This document shows, in pieces, positions 21,309 through 32,740 of a DNA stretch of 64,000 bases (position 1 is its first letter; each line of letters starts with the position of its first letter). The stretch comes from Fonsecaea monophora (Eukaryota > Ascomycota > Eurotiomycetes > Chaetothyriales > Herpotrichiellaceae). Both the position numbers and the translations under genes were made by a program. The stretch lies in contig NW_019174052.1 in the NCBI RefSeq assembly GCF_001642475.1, forward strand, positions 32,621-96,620, given 5' to 3'. The notes under the pieces are model-generated. The model was given only the letters and a program-made list of their open reading frames with translations, did not search any database and was not told where the DNA came from.

Positions 21309-23346
21309 GTTACCGGGGCAGACAGAGAGTTGTTGCTGTCTGCCGACAAGGGGAAAGGCGTCGATTAACAATTACTCTAGCATGACATGTTGAAGGGCAG
21401 AGAACTGTAGCCTTTGTTGTTACGGGATCATCAGGTTGCGTCGGTTGGTCAATGTGAGGTCCAGACTCCGGCGGAATGAATGCGTAGCACGATTCCGCAA
21501 CAGCAACTGGAGGACTAATTAAACGAATGACTCTGGTGAGGTACCAAAAGAATGACTGCAGTTGGAAACAATTGACAAAGAAGGACAGAAAGGAAAGACG
21601 ATGGACAGTGGTCCTGCTCAAAGTACCAAGTACAGCACAAGATGCTGAAAGCAAACGATCTTGCATAGACACAAAGGAGACAAGAGAAGCAACGCTGCAG
21701 GCTGCCAAGGCTCCAGGTCCAATGCGCACAGTCCTTCTCCAGACAGGTAGTATTACTGGTGAGATCAGGGCCCACGGAGGGCCTCTTCATGGTGCCCCCG
21801 ACGAATGGGTGGCTTTACTAGGCGTATGAGAGATTCTCGTTGAGCGGCCACTAACCTGACTTGCCCTGACTAGCCGGGGCCGGGAAAAGCCCAAGCTGGA
21901 GGGTTAGTGAAGTTAACGGAGTTGGCTGCGGGGACTGAATTTCGCAACCCCGGCCTGAAATTTGGGCGAAACGGCAGTGCTGTCTAATAAGGCTCCGCTG
22001 ATCGCAAGCACTGTCAGGAACAAGCCAGTGGGCTCTCGCGGCCGCCTGTGGGCTGACGAGCAGCTGTTGGGTGGCCCGGTGGGCTTTAGTAGGTATATTC
22101 AGTGCCTGGAAGGAACAGGTAGGTACATACCTATGGGGTAACCACCAGGCCACAAGTAATTTTCCTTGGCCTGTCTTAGGTAGTTCATTGTTGTTGACTT
22201 ACCACCTTACCCACGAGTACTTCAGGTGCTCATGTGTAACAACGGACAAACATAATGTTCTCTTGAACTGGAGGCATCTTCTTTGTCTCACCAGAAACCA
22301 CGCACAATTCTCTCCGGCCACTCTCTCTTCTAAACCCCATGAACACCTCGATTGGCATCGCCACAATGGTGACATCTGAGTTGCAATCACAGCCTTTGGT
22401 CAATCAATTGTCAATTTCCGGCCGCGAGCTTCTCGCCTCCACTAACCTCGTCCCAGACTGGCTCGTTACACACGGCGTCCACTCCCATCACGTTTTCGCT
22501 GGCCGCCGTTGCCCCTGCAAATTCCCTCGCCTTTGATCAGTCTCGAATCGCGTCCTCCTCGACGAATCATCCGTTTCCACAGAACCCATGACGCAGACAC
22601 AGCTGGTTCCTCGTGCATTTTCATTTTCCGCACCTGCGCCCACACACCTCTATCCAGATGGATCTCCGCTCACATGTCAGATCGGCTATGTCCCAATCAT
22701 CTTGTATCTTTCGTCATCAGGCGTCATCCCATCAATAGCGCGTTTGTTTTACGGAGCAAAGTCTTACCCCTGGGTGCCATGGCTACCTCCTCGTATTGCA
22801 CGGTGACACTAGGCTCGCTTATCAGGGATATCAACATCGGGCTCCCTAAGCAATCTCCAGCGAACCTTTTTCGATCTAAAGTGTCTTGGTCCGGTGAAAC
22901 CACGGAGAACAACTACACATACGTAAACTGGTGCAGCTTACGAGTAGATACTTAGGGATAACTTGAGGAAGAGATGTTTGTTTGTATAAAGCTCCTGTGG
23001 GCAAGACAACCGTCGATCGATCAACATATCCCTGCACCAGTTTCACAGTTTTGACAGGACAAGACCCCATTGTGTTGCCACGTGCGGAGTGAAACCTCGC
23101 ATTCGGTGCAGCTTCATCGACCTAATAATGCCCCTGTACCAAGCTTCTTGTGAGCAGACATATTGGGTCTGCTGCGCCATGGTCAGATGATGGGGTCGCT
23201 TTCTCTGCTGATGGCGCCTCTGGGGACATACACGTCTCTTCCACTTTTGCCTCCTTATTACCGCAGCATCCGTCAGCAGGCTTCCACTTCCATTCGCAAT
23301 CGAACAACGATGGATTTGTCGAGAGTGTCCTAAGAGCAGACATTTC
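21309..23346. other. Intergenic region between the housekeeping block and the catabolic cluster
   Basis: 2 kb with no supported gene. Plus-strand frames such as 22509-22955 (148 codons) have no recognisable domain and no splice partner I could find. It marks the left border of the catabolic cluster. Confidence 0.45.
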
Positions 23347-25125
23347 TCAACTTATTCTGAGCCGCCACTCATCTACCAGGCCTCTGTAGTCCTCTGGTCC
23401 ATACGGATGCCAGATCTCAGCCCACCAGCTCTTCTTCCTTCTGAACTTCAACCCCAGATCCCTCAACAACATATCGATATATGGTACCGCGTCAAACACG
23501 AAGTCCGGAAACTGTTTCCCGAATGCGGCTGGATAGCGCCATCTGCCAAACTGGGTCTGCAAGATCGTTTCGTAGGCCACAGCATTCGGGTCAAATCTTT
23601 TCGTGGGACTGTGTTGCTGAGGTGGGAGGTGGTTGTTTAGGTATGCCGTGATCCAGAGGGCTTGGGCCTGTGCGACCGGGACAGTATGGATTGTCAAAAT
23701 GATACCCAGGAAAGCGATGGAGGAATCATCAATGCTTGCAGGTGGCACCATGAAGCGATATAGCCGGAAAGGCCGCTGGTTGACGACGCCTTCGTCTGTT
23801 GCTGCTTGTAAAGTCTTGAGATTCTGGTTTGTGTCTGGTTGGTGTTTCAGTCGGGGAAAGCGACTAAGAATCTCCCCGTCTGCCCGATTGACGAGGTCGG
23901 ATTCTGTTTTGATAGAGTCATGTGGAATTCCCAGCTCTGCATCTATCCCTTCTGGAAGAAATTTCATAGAGGGCCGGTGATGCCAGCCCGTCGAACAGAT
24001 CAAGGCGTCCCCCGTGACTGTTGTGCCATCGCTCAGATGTGCTGTTCGTTTCGAGAGATGATCGATATCGGCAATATGAACCTTGATGGTCCCGTTACGG
24101 ACATACTCGAAGAAGTCAGTGGGATAGTTCAAGATGGACACTGAAGAGGCATGCCAAAAGGTGGGAAGTTTTGGCCTCAGCTTTGCGGTCTCGGGATGTT
24201 TATTGTATCCCGTTCGCTCATCAAGATCGGCGGTCAGAATGTCCCAGAACCTGTCCACAAAGAATCTTCCGATCCAGGTACCATGTAGCAGCTTGCGAAC
24301 CCACCCGAAGCCGTCCTGGGCACCCCAGATGCACGGGCTGAACCAGGTGAAGAACCGGACGCCGACCAGACCTTCAAGTCTCTTTTTGAAAGGCGTAACA
24401 AGAGATGGAGACATCCAATTGGCACCATGGCCGGACTCGCGAATAACCCAGTCAACCGTTACCCCTTGTGAAGCAAAGGCGTAGGCCACATCATACGAAG
24501 ACTTGGACCCTCCAAGCAGGAGGATGTTCGTGGCGGATTGTACCAGTCCATCCACACGATCCTTGAGATCTCTCACGTGGAAGAGGGGAGCCTCAAACTC
24601 GTCTTGACCGGGAAATTGAGGCAGGAATGGATTGTTCGTGAGGCCAGTTGCAATGACGAGCTTGTTCGTCTCCACGCTCTCAGTCGAATTGGATGCACCT
24701 TTATAACTGACTTTCCATTTATTCGGAGCCAGACGCTCGACAACCTCAACCTTGGAGTTCAGCTTCGTGCGCCTGCTCAAATCAAATTCAGCTGCAAAGG
24801 CCTGAAGGTATAGGTGCAGCTTCGGACCCGGTATGTGACTTCCAGTGCTGAGTCCCAATGCGACTCGGTCGAGAGGGAAGTCCGAGAACTCATAAGATCC
24901 TACAAGGTTGTTGGAGTGGAGGCCCGGGTAGAGTCGATTTTCCGACCATGTCCCTCCAATGGATTCCGCCGAATCCAGTACCAACAGGCGAGCTCTTGGA
25001 TAGACATCCAGATAGGTTTTGGCCATGATAAGCCCATGAATGCCTTTTCCGAGAGTTTAACAGTGTTTCGTTGATCCTGGCGCCACAAGCGACTCACCTG
25101 CTCCAACTATCACTAGATCGTACAT
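23347..25125 (-). CDS. FAD-dependent monooxygenase (flavin-containing monooxygenase type)
   Basis: 574 aa in two exons (25125-25098 and 25043-23347). The first exon is only 28 nt. The 54-nt intron (GTGAGT donor, AAAAG acceptor) cuts through the FAD-binding Rossmann turn, and joining gives MYDLVIVGAGIHG with GxGxxG at residues 8-13. Further marks are GGTW after the second strand, an FMO-like FPGQDEFEAPLFHVRD block and a second nucleotide-binding turn, LLLGGSKSSYD (about 187). The enzyme should use NAD(P)H and O2 to oxygenate N, S or C of a small substrate. The exact Baeyer-Villiger signature FxGxxxHxxxW is not present. It lies downstream of the MFS gene on the same strand, with a CGG-type palindrome in its promoter at 25416. 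Confidence 0.9.
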
Positions 25126-25360
25126 TGTGTATCTGTGGCAGGGGTAAGGTGGTACAATCAGTGGATGGTTAGTTTACCTCTATCAATGTGTAGAGGTTTA
25201 GCTGTGGATATCTGCAAAGCATTCCAAGATAGATCTTGATTTACCACTACAAGAACTGAGCAATACTTCCTCAGGGATTGTCCATCCAGAATCATAATGC
25301 TGACGGATGACTGTGCTGTTTCTCACCTGTTGTGTTATGCTGTTCAACCACAGATAAGAC

Positions 25361-25380
25361 CTTGGCTTGGCTTGGCTTGG
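25361..25380 (+). repeat. CTTGG x4 tandem repeat in the monooxygenase promoter
   Basis: Four perfect copies of CTTGG lie 236 bp upstream of the monooxygenase ATG, just beside an AGATAA GATA-factor site (25352-25357). It may be a simple slippage tract. Confidence 0.8.
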
Positions 25381-25415
25381 CTTTATATGGAATGCCAAGC
25401 ACGCCAAGACGAGGC

Positions 25416-25427
25416 TTCGGGACCGAA
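25416..25427. promoter_or_regulatory. CGG-N2-CCG palindrome, monooxygenase promoter
   Basis: TTCGG-GA-CCGAA, a perfect inverted repeat that extends by one more C/G pair on each side, about 290 bp upstream of the monooxygenase start. Inverted CGG triplets are the classic target of Zn2Cys6 dimers. The same form recurs upstream of the other cluster genes. Confidence 0.6.
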
Positions 25428-25581
25428 GCTTCACGTCAGGCAAAGTCACTTGGCTGGTAATTGATCAGGCTACGGGCCGAAGTCATATTAGGACCTGCCA
25501 ACTCCAGTCGCAAAAGAATATCAGTATTCGGTAGATGCCTCAATCCACAGACGTCGAAATGGAAATGTGGGCTCTAGATCT

Positions 25582-27252
25582 CTACTTTGCCCTGAGATGC
25601 GCGCCATACACCCACAGGACCCCTGGACCGGCCAAACCTAGAAACAGGGATAAAAATGCCAGAATGCTGTTACCCCACCCATATCCCAGATTTTGGTACA
25701 TCACCGGGGCGAAGATCGGGAATGCGAACGCAGTCACACTTCTGAGTACCTGGCTTGCAGCAGCGCCCGAGGCCACCGATCCCGCGAAGGCGTCCATCAC
25801 ATACGCTTGCGATAACTGCGTCGTCATGACGTTACCGAAGCTGAACACCGCGATGCCGATGTCTGGGACTAACCAAAACACCTTCGCTTGCGCCGACCAA
25901 CCGTACCAGAAAAGACCGACAGCCGAGATGATGCCGGCAGGAAGCATCAGCGGGACCCGGACCTCAGGTGCAGCCTCAGCAGATCCAGCCTTCCTGAGCC
26001 TCTTGTAAATTATATCCATGGCCAGACCACCCAGGTGAGCACCACCCAGGAAACCGATCGCAACGGAAATGTACTGCAGGCCGGCTGCTCGAGCGGAAAA
26101 CCCATATTCATCGACAAATAGGCTCGCGAAGGTTGTCATGACAAGGTAGGCAGTGCCAAAGTTGACCGATAGATACCCGGCGATGATCTGAATGGCGGGC
26201 TCGAAGCAAAGCATCCGGAATGGCAGAGCAAAGCTCCGAGTGAGCTTGGCCTTCCCGGACTCAAGTTCCCCTGCCGCGTGGTATCGGTTGTCTCCCGTTG
26301 TTTTGCGCAGCATGGCTGCCTTGCGCTTCAATATAGTGTTGTTGGAACTCTCATAAAATAGCCAATACCCGAGAATGAGTATGGTCGCAAGAAATATTGA
26401 CAGTGTCCAGAAAAGCCAACGCCATCCGGCAGCCTGTATGAGAATGCCTCCGATGATGGGGCCAAAAGCAGGGCCGAGGAGAGGCATGGTCGTGGCAATT
26501 CCCAACGCTCGGCCTCGCTTCGCAGGGGGAAAACAGTCGCTCACGATTGGATTGGAGATCTATATCACGATCGGATGGTCAGCCCGTCAGCCCGTTTGCG
26601 TTGGGACATCATCCATCTCCAGATTCACTTACGCCGAAGCTCGAACTGGCGCCTAGACCTGCTAATAAGCGTCCCACGATGAGGAGAGACTTATTGTGAC
26701 TGAATCCGCATACCATATTCCAGATGGAGAACCACAGTCCCGTCGCCAACCAGACTGGTCTTCTCCCATAGATGTCTGTCATTGGAGCAATGAACATAGG
26801 CCCGAAGCCATACCATACGACGAAGATGGAGAGACTCAGCTGAGTGGTCTCAACATTGAGGTCCAACGCGCGGCTTATATCCTGCACTCCTGGTGCCATC
26901 ATCGTACCTCCGGAGAGGGTTGCGAAGCTTGAAGCAGACGCGAGCAGCACCAACGTCCATTTTTGCCTCGCGGACCAATTCAATGGGCGGTCAGAATCAT
27001 CTATCCCTTCCCAGGTCACCTGGCGTAAGAACAAGTGTTAGTCAGCTCTTGATAGCTGAACATCCAATCCAGGTCAGAATTATAACAACATGCCTCGAAA
27101 GAAGACGCCTCTTGGCTCATGGACACAACTTGTTCGCTCTCTGCTCCGCCGTGGCTCTGGCCTTTCTCGGCGTCCATTGGCGTATCCATGTCGATGGGAA
27201 GGCGGTCAGTCTCGGCGACTACAGGCAAGCAACTCTTGTTGTTGATTAGCAT
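25582..27252 (-). CDS. MFS transporter of the DHA1 drug:H+ antiporter type
   Basis: 507 aa in three exons (27252-27094, 27019-26633, 26559-25582). Intron 2 (73 nt) is GT-AG. Intron 1 (74 nt) starts with GC (GAG|GCATGT) and has a perfect CTGACTAAC branch site; only this junction gives the family start VTWEGIDDSDRPLNWS in frame. About twelve membrane helices follow. The loop after helix 2 has the motif A remnant PMTDIYGRRP. Motif C, GPAFGPIIGG, marks the proton-antiporter class. The likely role is export, or less often uptake, of a small organic substrate or pathway product at the plasma membrane. It faces the reductase gene across a shared promoter carrying a CGG palindrome and GATA sites. Confidence 0.9.
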
Positions 27253-28006
27253 TATGTTTGTTGCACCACAGCGGGGAATGAGCCGTTCGGAGCAAGATGC
27301 ATTATAATATCATTTCTTGCACTTTCTCCCACGGGCATGGGAGTTCTCTGCTGGCAATATATCTGACCTAGAACAGTCAGCATTTGCCGCAGGGCGGAAG
27401 CCGGCAGCTGGAATGGTGGGCCATGATTCTCTGTGCGAGCTTCGTGGTGGATACTTAAATTTGTGTGCTTGATGAAAGCAACCCCGTTTACCTCTCCTAT
27501 TACCACTATGCCATATCAAGGAGAGCCTCTGGAATTCCTGACCGAGGTTGTCTCTCGGAGGCCGTTTGGGAAGCAATACGCCCTGTCATGGGGCCATAGT
27601 AGCTCATTTGTTTAGAGTGCTTAAACTGGGTGTTGAGAGCTACTACTGGGGGCTAGAAAGTACTTGGTCTGTCGTGCTCTCGGCCCCGAGATAGTATCTC
27701 ATGGGTTGGCTTGATCGGAGCTCCACCCATCAGGGAAGATAGATAGCACGACCGAACGCCGACCAACGACGATGGGGCTAACCCATTTGAGATCAGCAGC
27801 TGGTCGTGTTGATGAAGCGTCTACGCGCGACAAGATTATGACAAGCAGCAGTTTGTCAGTTGTCCTGCCAACATTTCGTCCACGTTCCTTCATCTTAAGC
27901 CCCTCTCCTCTTGAAGCGCCAACGGTCTATATCAAGACCAGGAGAAGGTGCAACAGGAGAGACACCCAACAGACGCTGTTCATAACCAATCTTACAAGAA
28001 CAGAAG
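27253..28006. promoter_or_regulatory. Divergent promoter of MFS transporter and reductase
   Basis: 754 bp between the two start codons. It holds a CGG palindrome at 27679-27690 running directly into AGATAG (27689-27694), and two more overlapping AGATAG sites at 27737-27746. No open frame looks coding. Confidence 0.6.
27679..27690. promoter_or_regulatory. CGG-N2-CCG palindrome, MFS/reductase promoter
   Basis: CTCGG-CC-CCGAG, a perfect inverted repeat, 427 bp from the MFS start and about 320 bp from the reductase start. Its last two bases begin an AGATAG GATA-factor site, giving a composite of a pathway-regulator site and a nitrogen-regulator site. Confidence 0.65.
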
Positions 28007-29203
28007 ATGGCAGGTAAGGCGAATGTTCTCCTCGTTGGCTCCGGCGGGGTGGGAACCATGGGAGTATACGCCCTTGAATCCGGCGGACAGGCCAGCGTGA
28101 CGGCCGTGCTGCGATCCAACTATGCTGCTGTTGTGGAAAAGGGATTCAGTTTCGACTCGGTTGATCATGGCAAAGTATCGGGATGGAAGCCCACTGCCAG
28201 TAAGTCGCCAACTTGCTCCGTTTCATGGCTTCACTCCAAGTAGAAGTTTGCTCGCGTGGCTCCTTTAACCAGGCTAATGGTCACCCCTTTTGCTTGAGAC
28301 AGTTGTCAACGCCGTCCCAGCTGTTCAGAATGGCATGCACCCTTTCGATTTCATCGTCGTTACCACGAAGAACATTCCGGACGTACCACCGACCGTTGCG
28401 CAGGTCATCGCTCCTGCTGTAACTCCAGGACACACGGTGATCGTTCTCGTCCAGAATGGCCTGAACATTGAGCATCCAGTGCAGCTAGCATATCCCACCA
28501 ACATTGTTCTCTCGGGGATTTCGCACATTGGCGCAAAGGAGACCACTCATGGCCATATCTGGCAGAACGACCCCGACCGCGTCTTCGTCGGGCCCTTTAC
28601 GCACCCTACAATTCCTGAAGAAGAGGGTGTGGCGGCGGCCAAGCGTTTCGTCGAGATCTACAACGCGGGCGGGAAAGTGCAGTGCAAGCTAGACGACACG
28701 GTGACATGGCGCCGATGGAGGAAGCTGATGTACAACGCTAGCTATAACCCTGTCTGCGCCATCACGCAATTAGACAGCGGCCGCCTCAGGCTGTCCAAGT
28801 CCCCCATCGATGGCCTGATAAGACCTCTGATGCACGAGGTCGTGGCAGTGGCCGGCGCACACGGCGTCGAGCTGGACCCCAACCTGATTGAGAGCGTTGT
28901 CAACGCCGAGGCCATTGACGACTATTTCGAGCCCAGTATGATGCAGGACGTAGCCAAGGTACGTTCCACGGTCTCATCGACCCGCGTTGATTGGCACCGC
29001 TGACCTTTGTTCTCTTGTTCGCCTAACAGGGCAATCTGAGCGAGTATGAAAATATCCTGGGTGAACCGCTTAGGGCCGCGCAGAGCAAGGGGGTCGAGGC
29101 TCCCACCTTGAAACTAGTCTATGAACTGATGAAGGCGCTTCAGTGGAGGACCAAGGAGAGAAAGGGCATCATAAAGGATCTGCCACTAAAGAGGCAGATC
29201 TAG
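28007..29203 (+). CDS. Ketopantoate reductase (ApbA/PanE) family dehydrogenase
   Basis: 340 aa in three exons (28007-28199, 28303-28958, 29030-29203). The introns (103 and 71 nt) have GTAAGT/ACAG and GTACGT/AACAG signals. The N-terminal Rossmann turn is LLVGSGGVGTMG. Family residues are visible: the Asn of VLVQNGLNIE, and the catalytic Lys followed by two Asn at +4 and +8 in KLMYNASYN. The family reduces 2-dehydropantoate with NADPH, but many fungal paralogues act on other 2-keto acids. Because this one sits in a catabolic cluster, a role on a different 2-keto or 2-hydroxy acid is more likely than vitamin B5 synthesis; that is inference. Confidence 0.9.
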
Positions 29204-30084
29204 AAGCGTGGGACGGCTCCGTATAGAACTGCGGTCTTTTGTTTCTGCACGTGAATATGGAGTCTTGTCGTAGTGACCGGCAGTATTAGTAGATAGTCAA
29301 GGTAGCAAACAAGTCATCACAGATAGTCAACCCGACTGGCACCCAGCGGGTCTACACCGGAATCAGATATATCGCCCTAGGCAGAACACTGATAGGCACT
29401 ACATCTCAGAGTATCTGTCAGGAGGTCAGTCAGGCAATATACTCGGTACTCGTTACTCGCAGCAAAAGCGACTGGTCGACTAGTCCTAACAAGGTTAGTA
29501 TCCCACGCGCTTACCACATGTGAGAGTAAAAAGTGGAGAAACCATTTCCTCTACTAGGCAAGATTCTATCCCCCATCGAGTCATTTCCCCCCCTCCCTTC
29601 TCAACACGTCAAGTCGTTATGTATTGGTAGTCTACCTTGGACAGGGTGAATCGCATAGCACATGGGTCTTTGCAATTATCAACGTCCACGGTGTGGCACG
29701 CGCAGGTCCAGATACTCGGTCCAACGAGACAGTTTCATTGGGATATCGGGTTCGGCTCGAGTTCAGTTCTTGCTGAGATTCCCGCCAATATTCTCTTCAG
29801 TGCTAGGCGCCAGCGATCTAGCATCTCGGCTTTACATGGTGAGTTAGGAGCACGAGGACATGTGTCAAATCGCCGGATATGACTGAATCAAATTTACCAC
29901 CAGACGTATATGTTCAACTACAGACAGCAAAATACAAGCAAAAGCGCTGCTTCGTCACCACGACAGGCCCCCAGTAACCCTACATCGCCAGTCAGTCCCT
30001 AGCGCTGCTTTAATCTCTCTCCCACAACGTCAATCTGTGAAGATGTCCCATCTTACTCTAGCCTGGATTGCGATTGCCGTGATC
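29204..30084. other. Convergent intergenic region
   Basis: 880 bp between the 3' ends of the reductase and the permease. I saw no supported gene and no copy of the CGG palindrome, as expected for a stretch without promoters. Confidence 0.5.
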
Positions 30085-31719
30085 TCAACTGCCCATCTTC
30101 TTCATTGGTTTTGTCACCAAGTCCTTGATCGTTGCAAACGTCCTCCTTTCGTCGCCCTCTTCGAGGTCCTCGACCGAATATATGCGGCGCTCGCTGATGA
30201 GATCGACTTGATCACTCTTGAGGTACAATGGGCCACGGAAATAGATCTTGGCGCCAATGTACATGCAGCCGATGACAATGATGGAGACGTACTTGGAGAA
30301 GAAATTCTCGGCCGAAGATGGCAGTCCCAGAGGCCACACGGCAAGGTAAAATTCGTTGACGACGAGCAAGAGGCATAGCCCGAGTCCCATGAAGGAGGAC
30401 CACGGGAAGTACTTGGTGGCCCAGGGGAGATCGGCCTTTGTGTAGCCTTGAGTCTTCCACGCTTTGCGGAAACGAATGTGGTTGGTGAAGAGCATCGACC
30501 AGTTGAACAGTGCGCAGAGACCGACAAGATGCGCCAACCACGCATAGACCTCGTAGGAACTCTCGGTAGCGTTGAGGTAGGAGATGCCTCCACCAATAAC
30601 GAATGTCATGATGATGCTTGGCCACGGGCGTCCCTTGCTGTCTGTTTTCAGGAAGATTTTCGGAGCCATGCCAATTTGTGCCAGTCCGATCGGAGTTCTG
30701 GAGCTAGCATACGCCAACGCGTTTCCGCAGGATAGGACGCTGAGCAAGATGATGGCGTTCATGACATGAGCGGCATTAGGAAGACCAGCCCGCAGCATGG
30801 CGATGACGAAGGGACTGGCGTTAGTGCCCGGGGCACCAAACAAGTCATGGTCGTGGGGGTCCACGCACAACGTTGTGACGAAGGAACCGCCGATGTAGAA
30901 CAGCCCGAGTCGGATCCAGATGGTGTTGACCGCTCTGGGGACCGACTTCCTGGGATTCCGAGCTTCTGCGGCTGTCAGGCCAATGAATTCAGTGCCGGCC
31001 ATGGAGAAAATGCAGTTGTGCAGGCCGTTAAGGAATCCTTTGAATCCGTTGATGAAGGGTGTTTCCCGCCAGTACCGGAAGCCGATGGTGGTATGGTTGG
31101 GCGCACCCCCAGCGGTGATCACAATGAACATGATGATGACCACAAAAATCCAGAAGAACTTGATGATGGAAGCGACAAATTCCACCTCGCCAAAGATCTT
31201 GACGTGGAATATGTTGACGAAGAGAATAATGGCCAGGAAAATAGTCACCCACACCGAGACATGCAGGGAGTCGGTCCAGTATCGGATCACATTACACGCA
31301 CCTTGGATCTCAGCCGCCAGCACGAGGGTGGACGACATCCAGTATGCCCAGCCCAGGGCGAAGGCGGGAGCTTTGTCGAGGAATTTTTCTGTCCACCGTG
31401 GAAAGGCTGAAGGGATCGGGTAGTTGCAGGCCATCTCCCCGACAGCCTGTGCAACGGCCCAAGAGATGAGTCCGGCCAAGAGGAAGCCCAACACGTTACT
31501 CACGGGGCCACCTTTCGCCAGCGTGGCACCCGATCCCAGCCAGAGCCCAAGGCCGATTGAGGAGCCGAGTGAGAAGAAGATGAGATGGCGAGACTGTAAG
31601 CTTTTCGCAAGGCCTGGATCTGGGCGAGACAATGGGGTCGTCTCTCCCGCGGCAGGAGTGCTCCCTTCGGTGCTTGAACCATCATTGACGACGGAAACAG
31701 CTTCCTTCTTGGTATCCAT
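30085..31719 (-). CDS. Amino-acid permease (APC superfamily, fungal YAT type)
   Basis: 544 aa, one exon. The ATG at 31719 gives MDTKKEAVSVVN; the frame further upstream starts without ATG. After a 50-residue hydrophilic N-terminus, the first helix carries the family motif as FFSLGSSIGLGLWLGSG. About twelve membrane helices follow, with the conserved FSMAGTEFIGLTAAEARNPRKSVPRA loop region and NALAYASSRTP after the eighth. The C-terminus is short and charged. The family imports amino acids or related amines with protons at the plasma membrane. It diverges from the copper amine oxidase across 1 kb holding two CGG palindromes and GATA sites, so its substrate may feed that enzyme. Confidence 0.93.
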   Translation of the reverse strand: MDTKKEAVSVVNDGSSTEGSTPAAGETTPLSRPDPGLAKSLQSRHLIFFSLGSSIGLGLWLGSGATLAKGGPVSNVLGFLLAGLISWAVAQAVGEMACNYPIPSAFPRWTEKFLDKAPAFALGWAYWMSSTLVLAAEIQGACNVIRYWTDSLHVSVWVTIFLAIILFVNIFHVKIFGEVEFVASIIKFFWIFVVIIMFIVITAGGAPNHTTIGFRYWRETPFINGFKGFLNGLHNCIFSMAGTEFIGLTAAEARNPRKSVPRAVNTIWIRLGLFYIGGSFVTTLCVDPHDHDLFGAPGTNASPFVIAMLRAGLPNAAHVMNAIILLSVLSCGNALAYASSRTPIGLAQIGMAPKIFLKTDSKGRPWPSIIMTFVIGGGISYLNATESSYEVYAWLAHLVGLCALFNWSMLFTNHIRFRKAWKTQGYTKADLPWATKYFPWSSFMGLGLCLLLVVNEFYLAVWPLGLPSSAENFFSKYVSIIVIGCMYIGAKIYFRGPLYLKSDQVDLISERRIYSVEDLEEGDERRTFATIKDLVTKPMKKMGS

Positions 31720-32252
31720 TGTGAAAAAGAGTAGCAATTTTGGATAGTTTGAATGAGTAATGAAGACAGAGCTTGGGAGGTTGAGAGGTTGAGAGGCCTG
31801 ATGGAAGACTCACAGCCCGTTGGGAGCCTTTCACGTTTCCCAGAGGGGATCGCAGCCGTTTATAGACCGCACCCCGACATATACACATGTGCAAGTTCCT
31901 CGGTTCTTATCAAGAGGCTTTGATTCCCCTGCCTCGAATCTGATGGACCTTCTGAGCTTCTCCCTTCCAGACACAGGGTAGAGTTCTTGTCCTGTTAGTT
32001 GAGCCGTCTATCAAGTCTCGGCCATGCTCTATCAGTGCGTGAATTGGATATGCGGCATCAATATCATAGAGGCGACCGGTTGGGACGTTACACCCAAGGA
32101 GACAAGGATAGAGAAGTCTTGACCAGGCCGTATTCACCATGGTTGGATATCGGGAAAGCACGATAAGTGCAGCGAAAAACGAGCCTACGGAAGATAGCAA
32201 AGAGCGGAAAGACCCACCCTGAGGCCACGAGATACTCTGTACCTACATACAA

Positions 32253-32264
32253 CTCGGCCCCGCG
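32253..32264. promoter_or_regulatory. CGG-N2-CCG site 1, permease/amine oxidase promoter
   Basis: CTCGG-CC-CCGCG, with both CGG triplets intact and one flank mismatch compared with the copy at 27679. It lies 488 bp upstream of the amine oxidase ATG and 534 bp from the permease ATG. Confidence 0.5.
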
Positions 32265-32532
32265 CCGGTGGATACGCCAAGCTTTGCCAAGATCCGCTCC
32301 AGGTTGATAAAGGGCTTCGGCCGTTGAGGCTTGGCCCTTTTCAATATCATTGCTATCACCGATATATCTCTACCAGTACAGAAAGAAGTCCGAAGAATAT
32401 GCTCAGAGATACACACAGCCACGTCTCAAGGTCTCTCTGGCCCGAAGCAGCCAGCTTGCCCAGGAGTTCAATATCTGTTATGAACCTTGATTCGGACCAG
32501 CAGAATATCGATGTTGTTAAAAGGTTGCGGCT

Positions 32533-32544
32533 CTCGGCCCCGAC
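32533..32544. promoter_or_regulatory. CGG-N2-CCG site 2, next to a GATA site
   Basis: CTCGG-CC-CCGAC, sharing 11 of 12 bases with the copy at 27679. It is followed at once by TTATCT (AGATAA on the other strand), repeating the palindrome-plus-GATA arrangement seen there. It lies 208 bp upstream of the amine oxidase ATG. Confidence 0.6.
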
Positions 32545-32740
32545 TTATCTCCCAGGCCGACAGCACTCCTCTCGGACACAGAGAATGAGCAAGGTGAGGT
32601 TGCTATGGGGCGCGTATACGCGTGGGCGACGCATCACAGCCCCTTATATCTCATGGAGAGCTTGCTTCTTGTCTATGACAGTAAGGTCTTCCCGGTGAGT
32701 TCGAACCGGCGAGAAGGCACAATTTCCCTACAGAGCAAAC

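Larger units (their letters stand above)
31720..32740. promoter_or_regulatory. Divergent promoter of permease and amine oxidase
   Basis: 1,021 bp with two CGG-type sites (32253 and 32533) and three GATA-factor sites: TTATCA at 31907-31912, TGATAA at 32305-32310 and TTATCT at 32545-32550. The last directly follows the second CGG site. The layout fits joint control by a cluster regulator and a nitrogen GATA factor. Confidence 0.55.

Noticed and set aside
30766..31410. 214-codon plus-strand open frame
   Set aside because: Antisense to the amino-acid permease; no domain of its own.
32685..32720. CCGGT-GAGTTCGA-ACCGG hairpin resembling a tRNA T-arm
   Set aside because: The loop does not fit TTCRANY, and no matching acceptor, D or anticodon arms were found around it.
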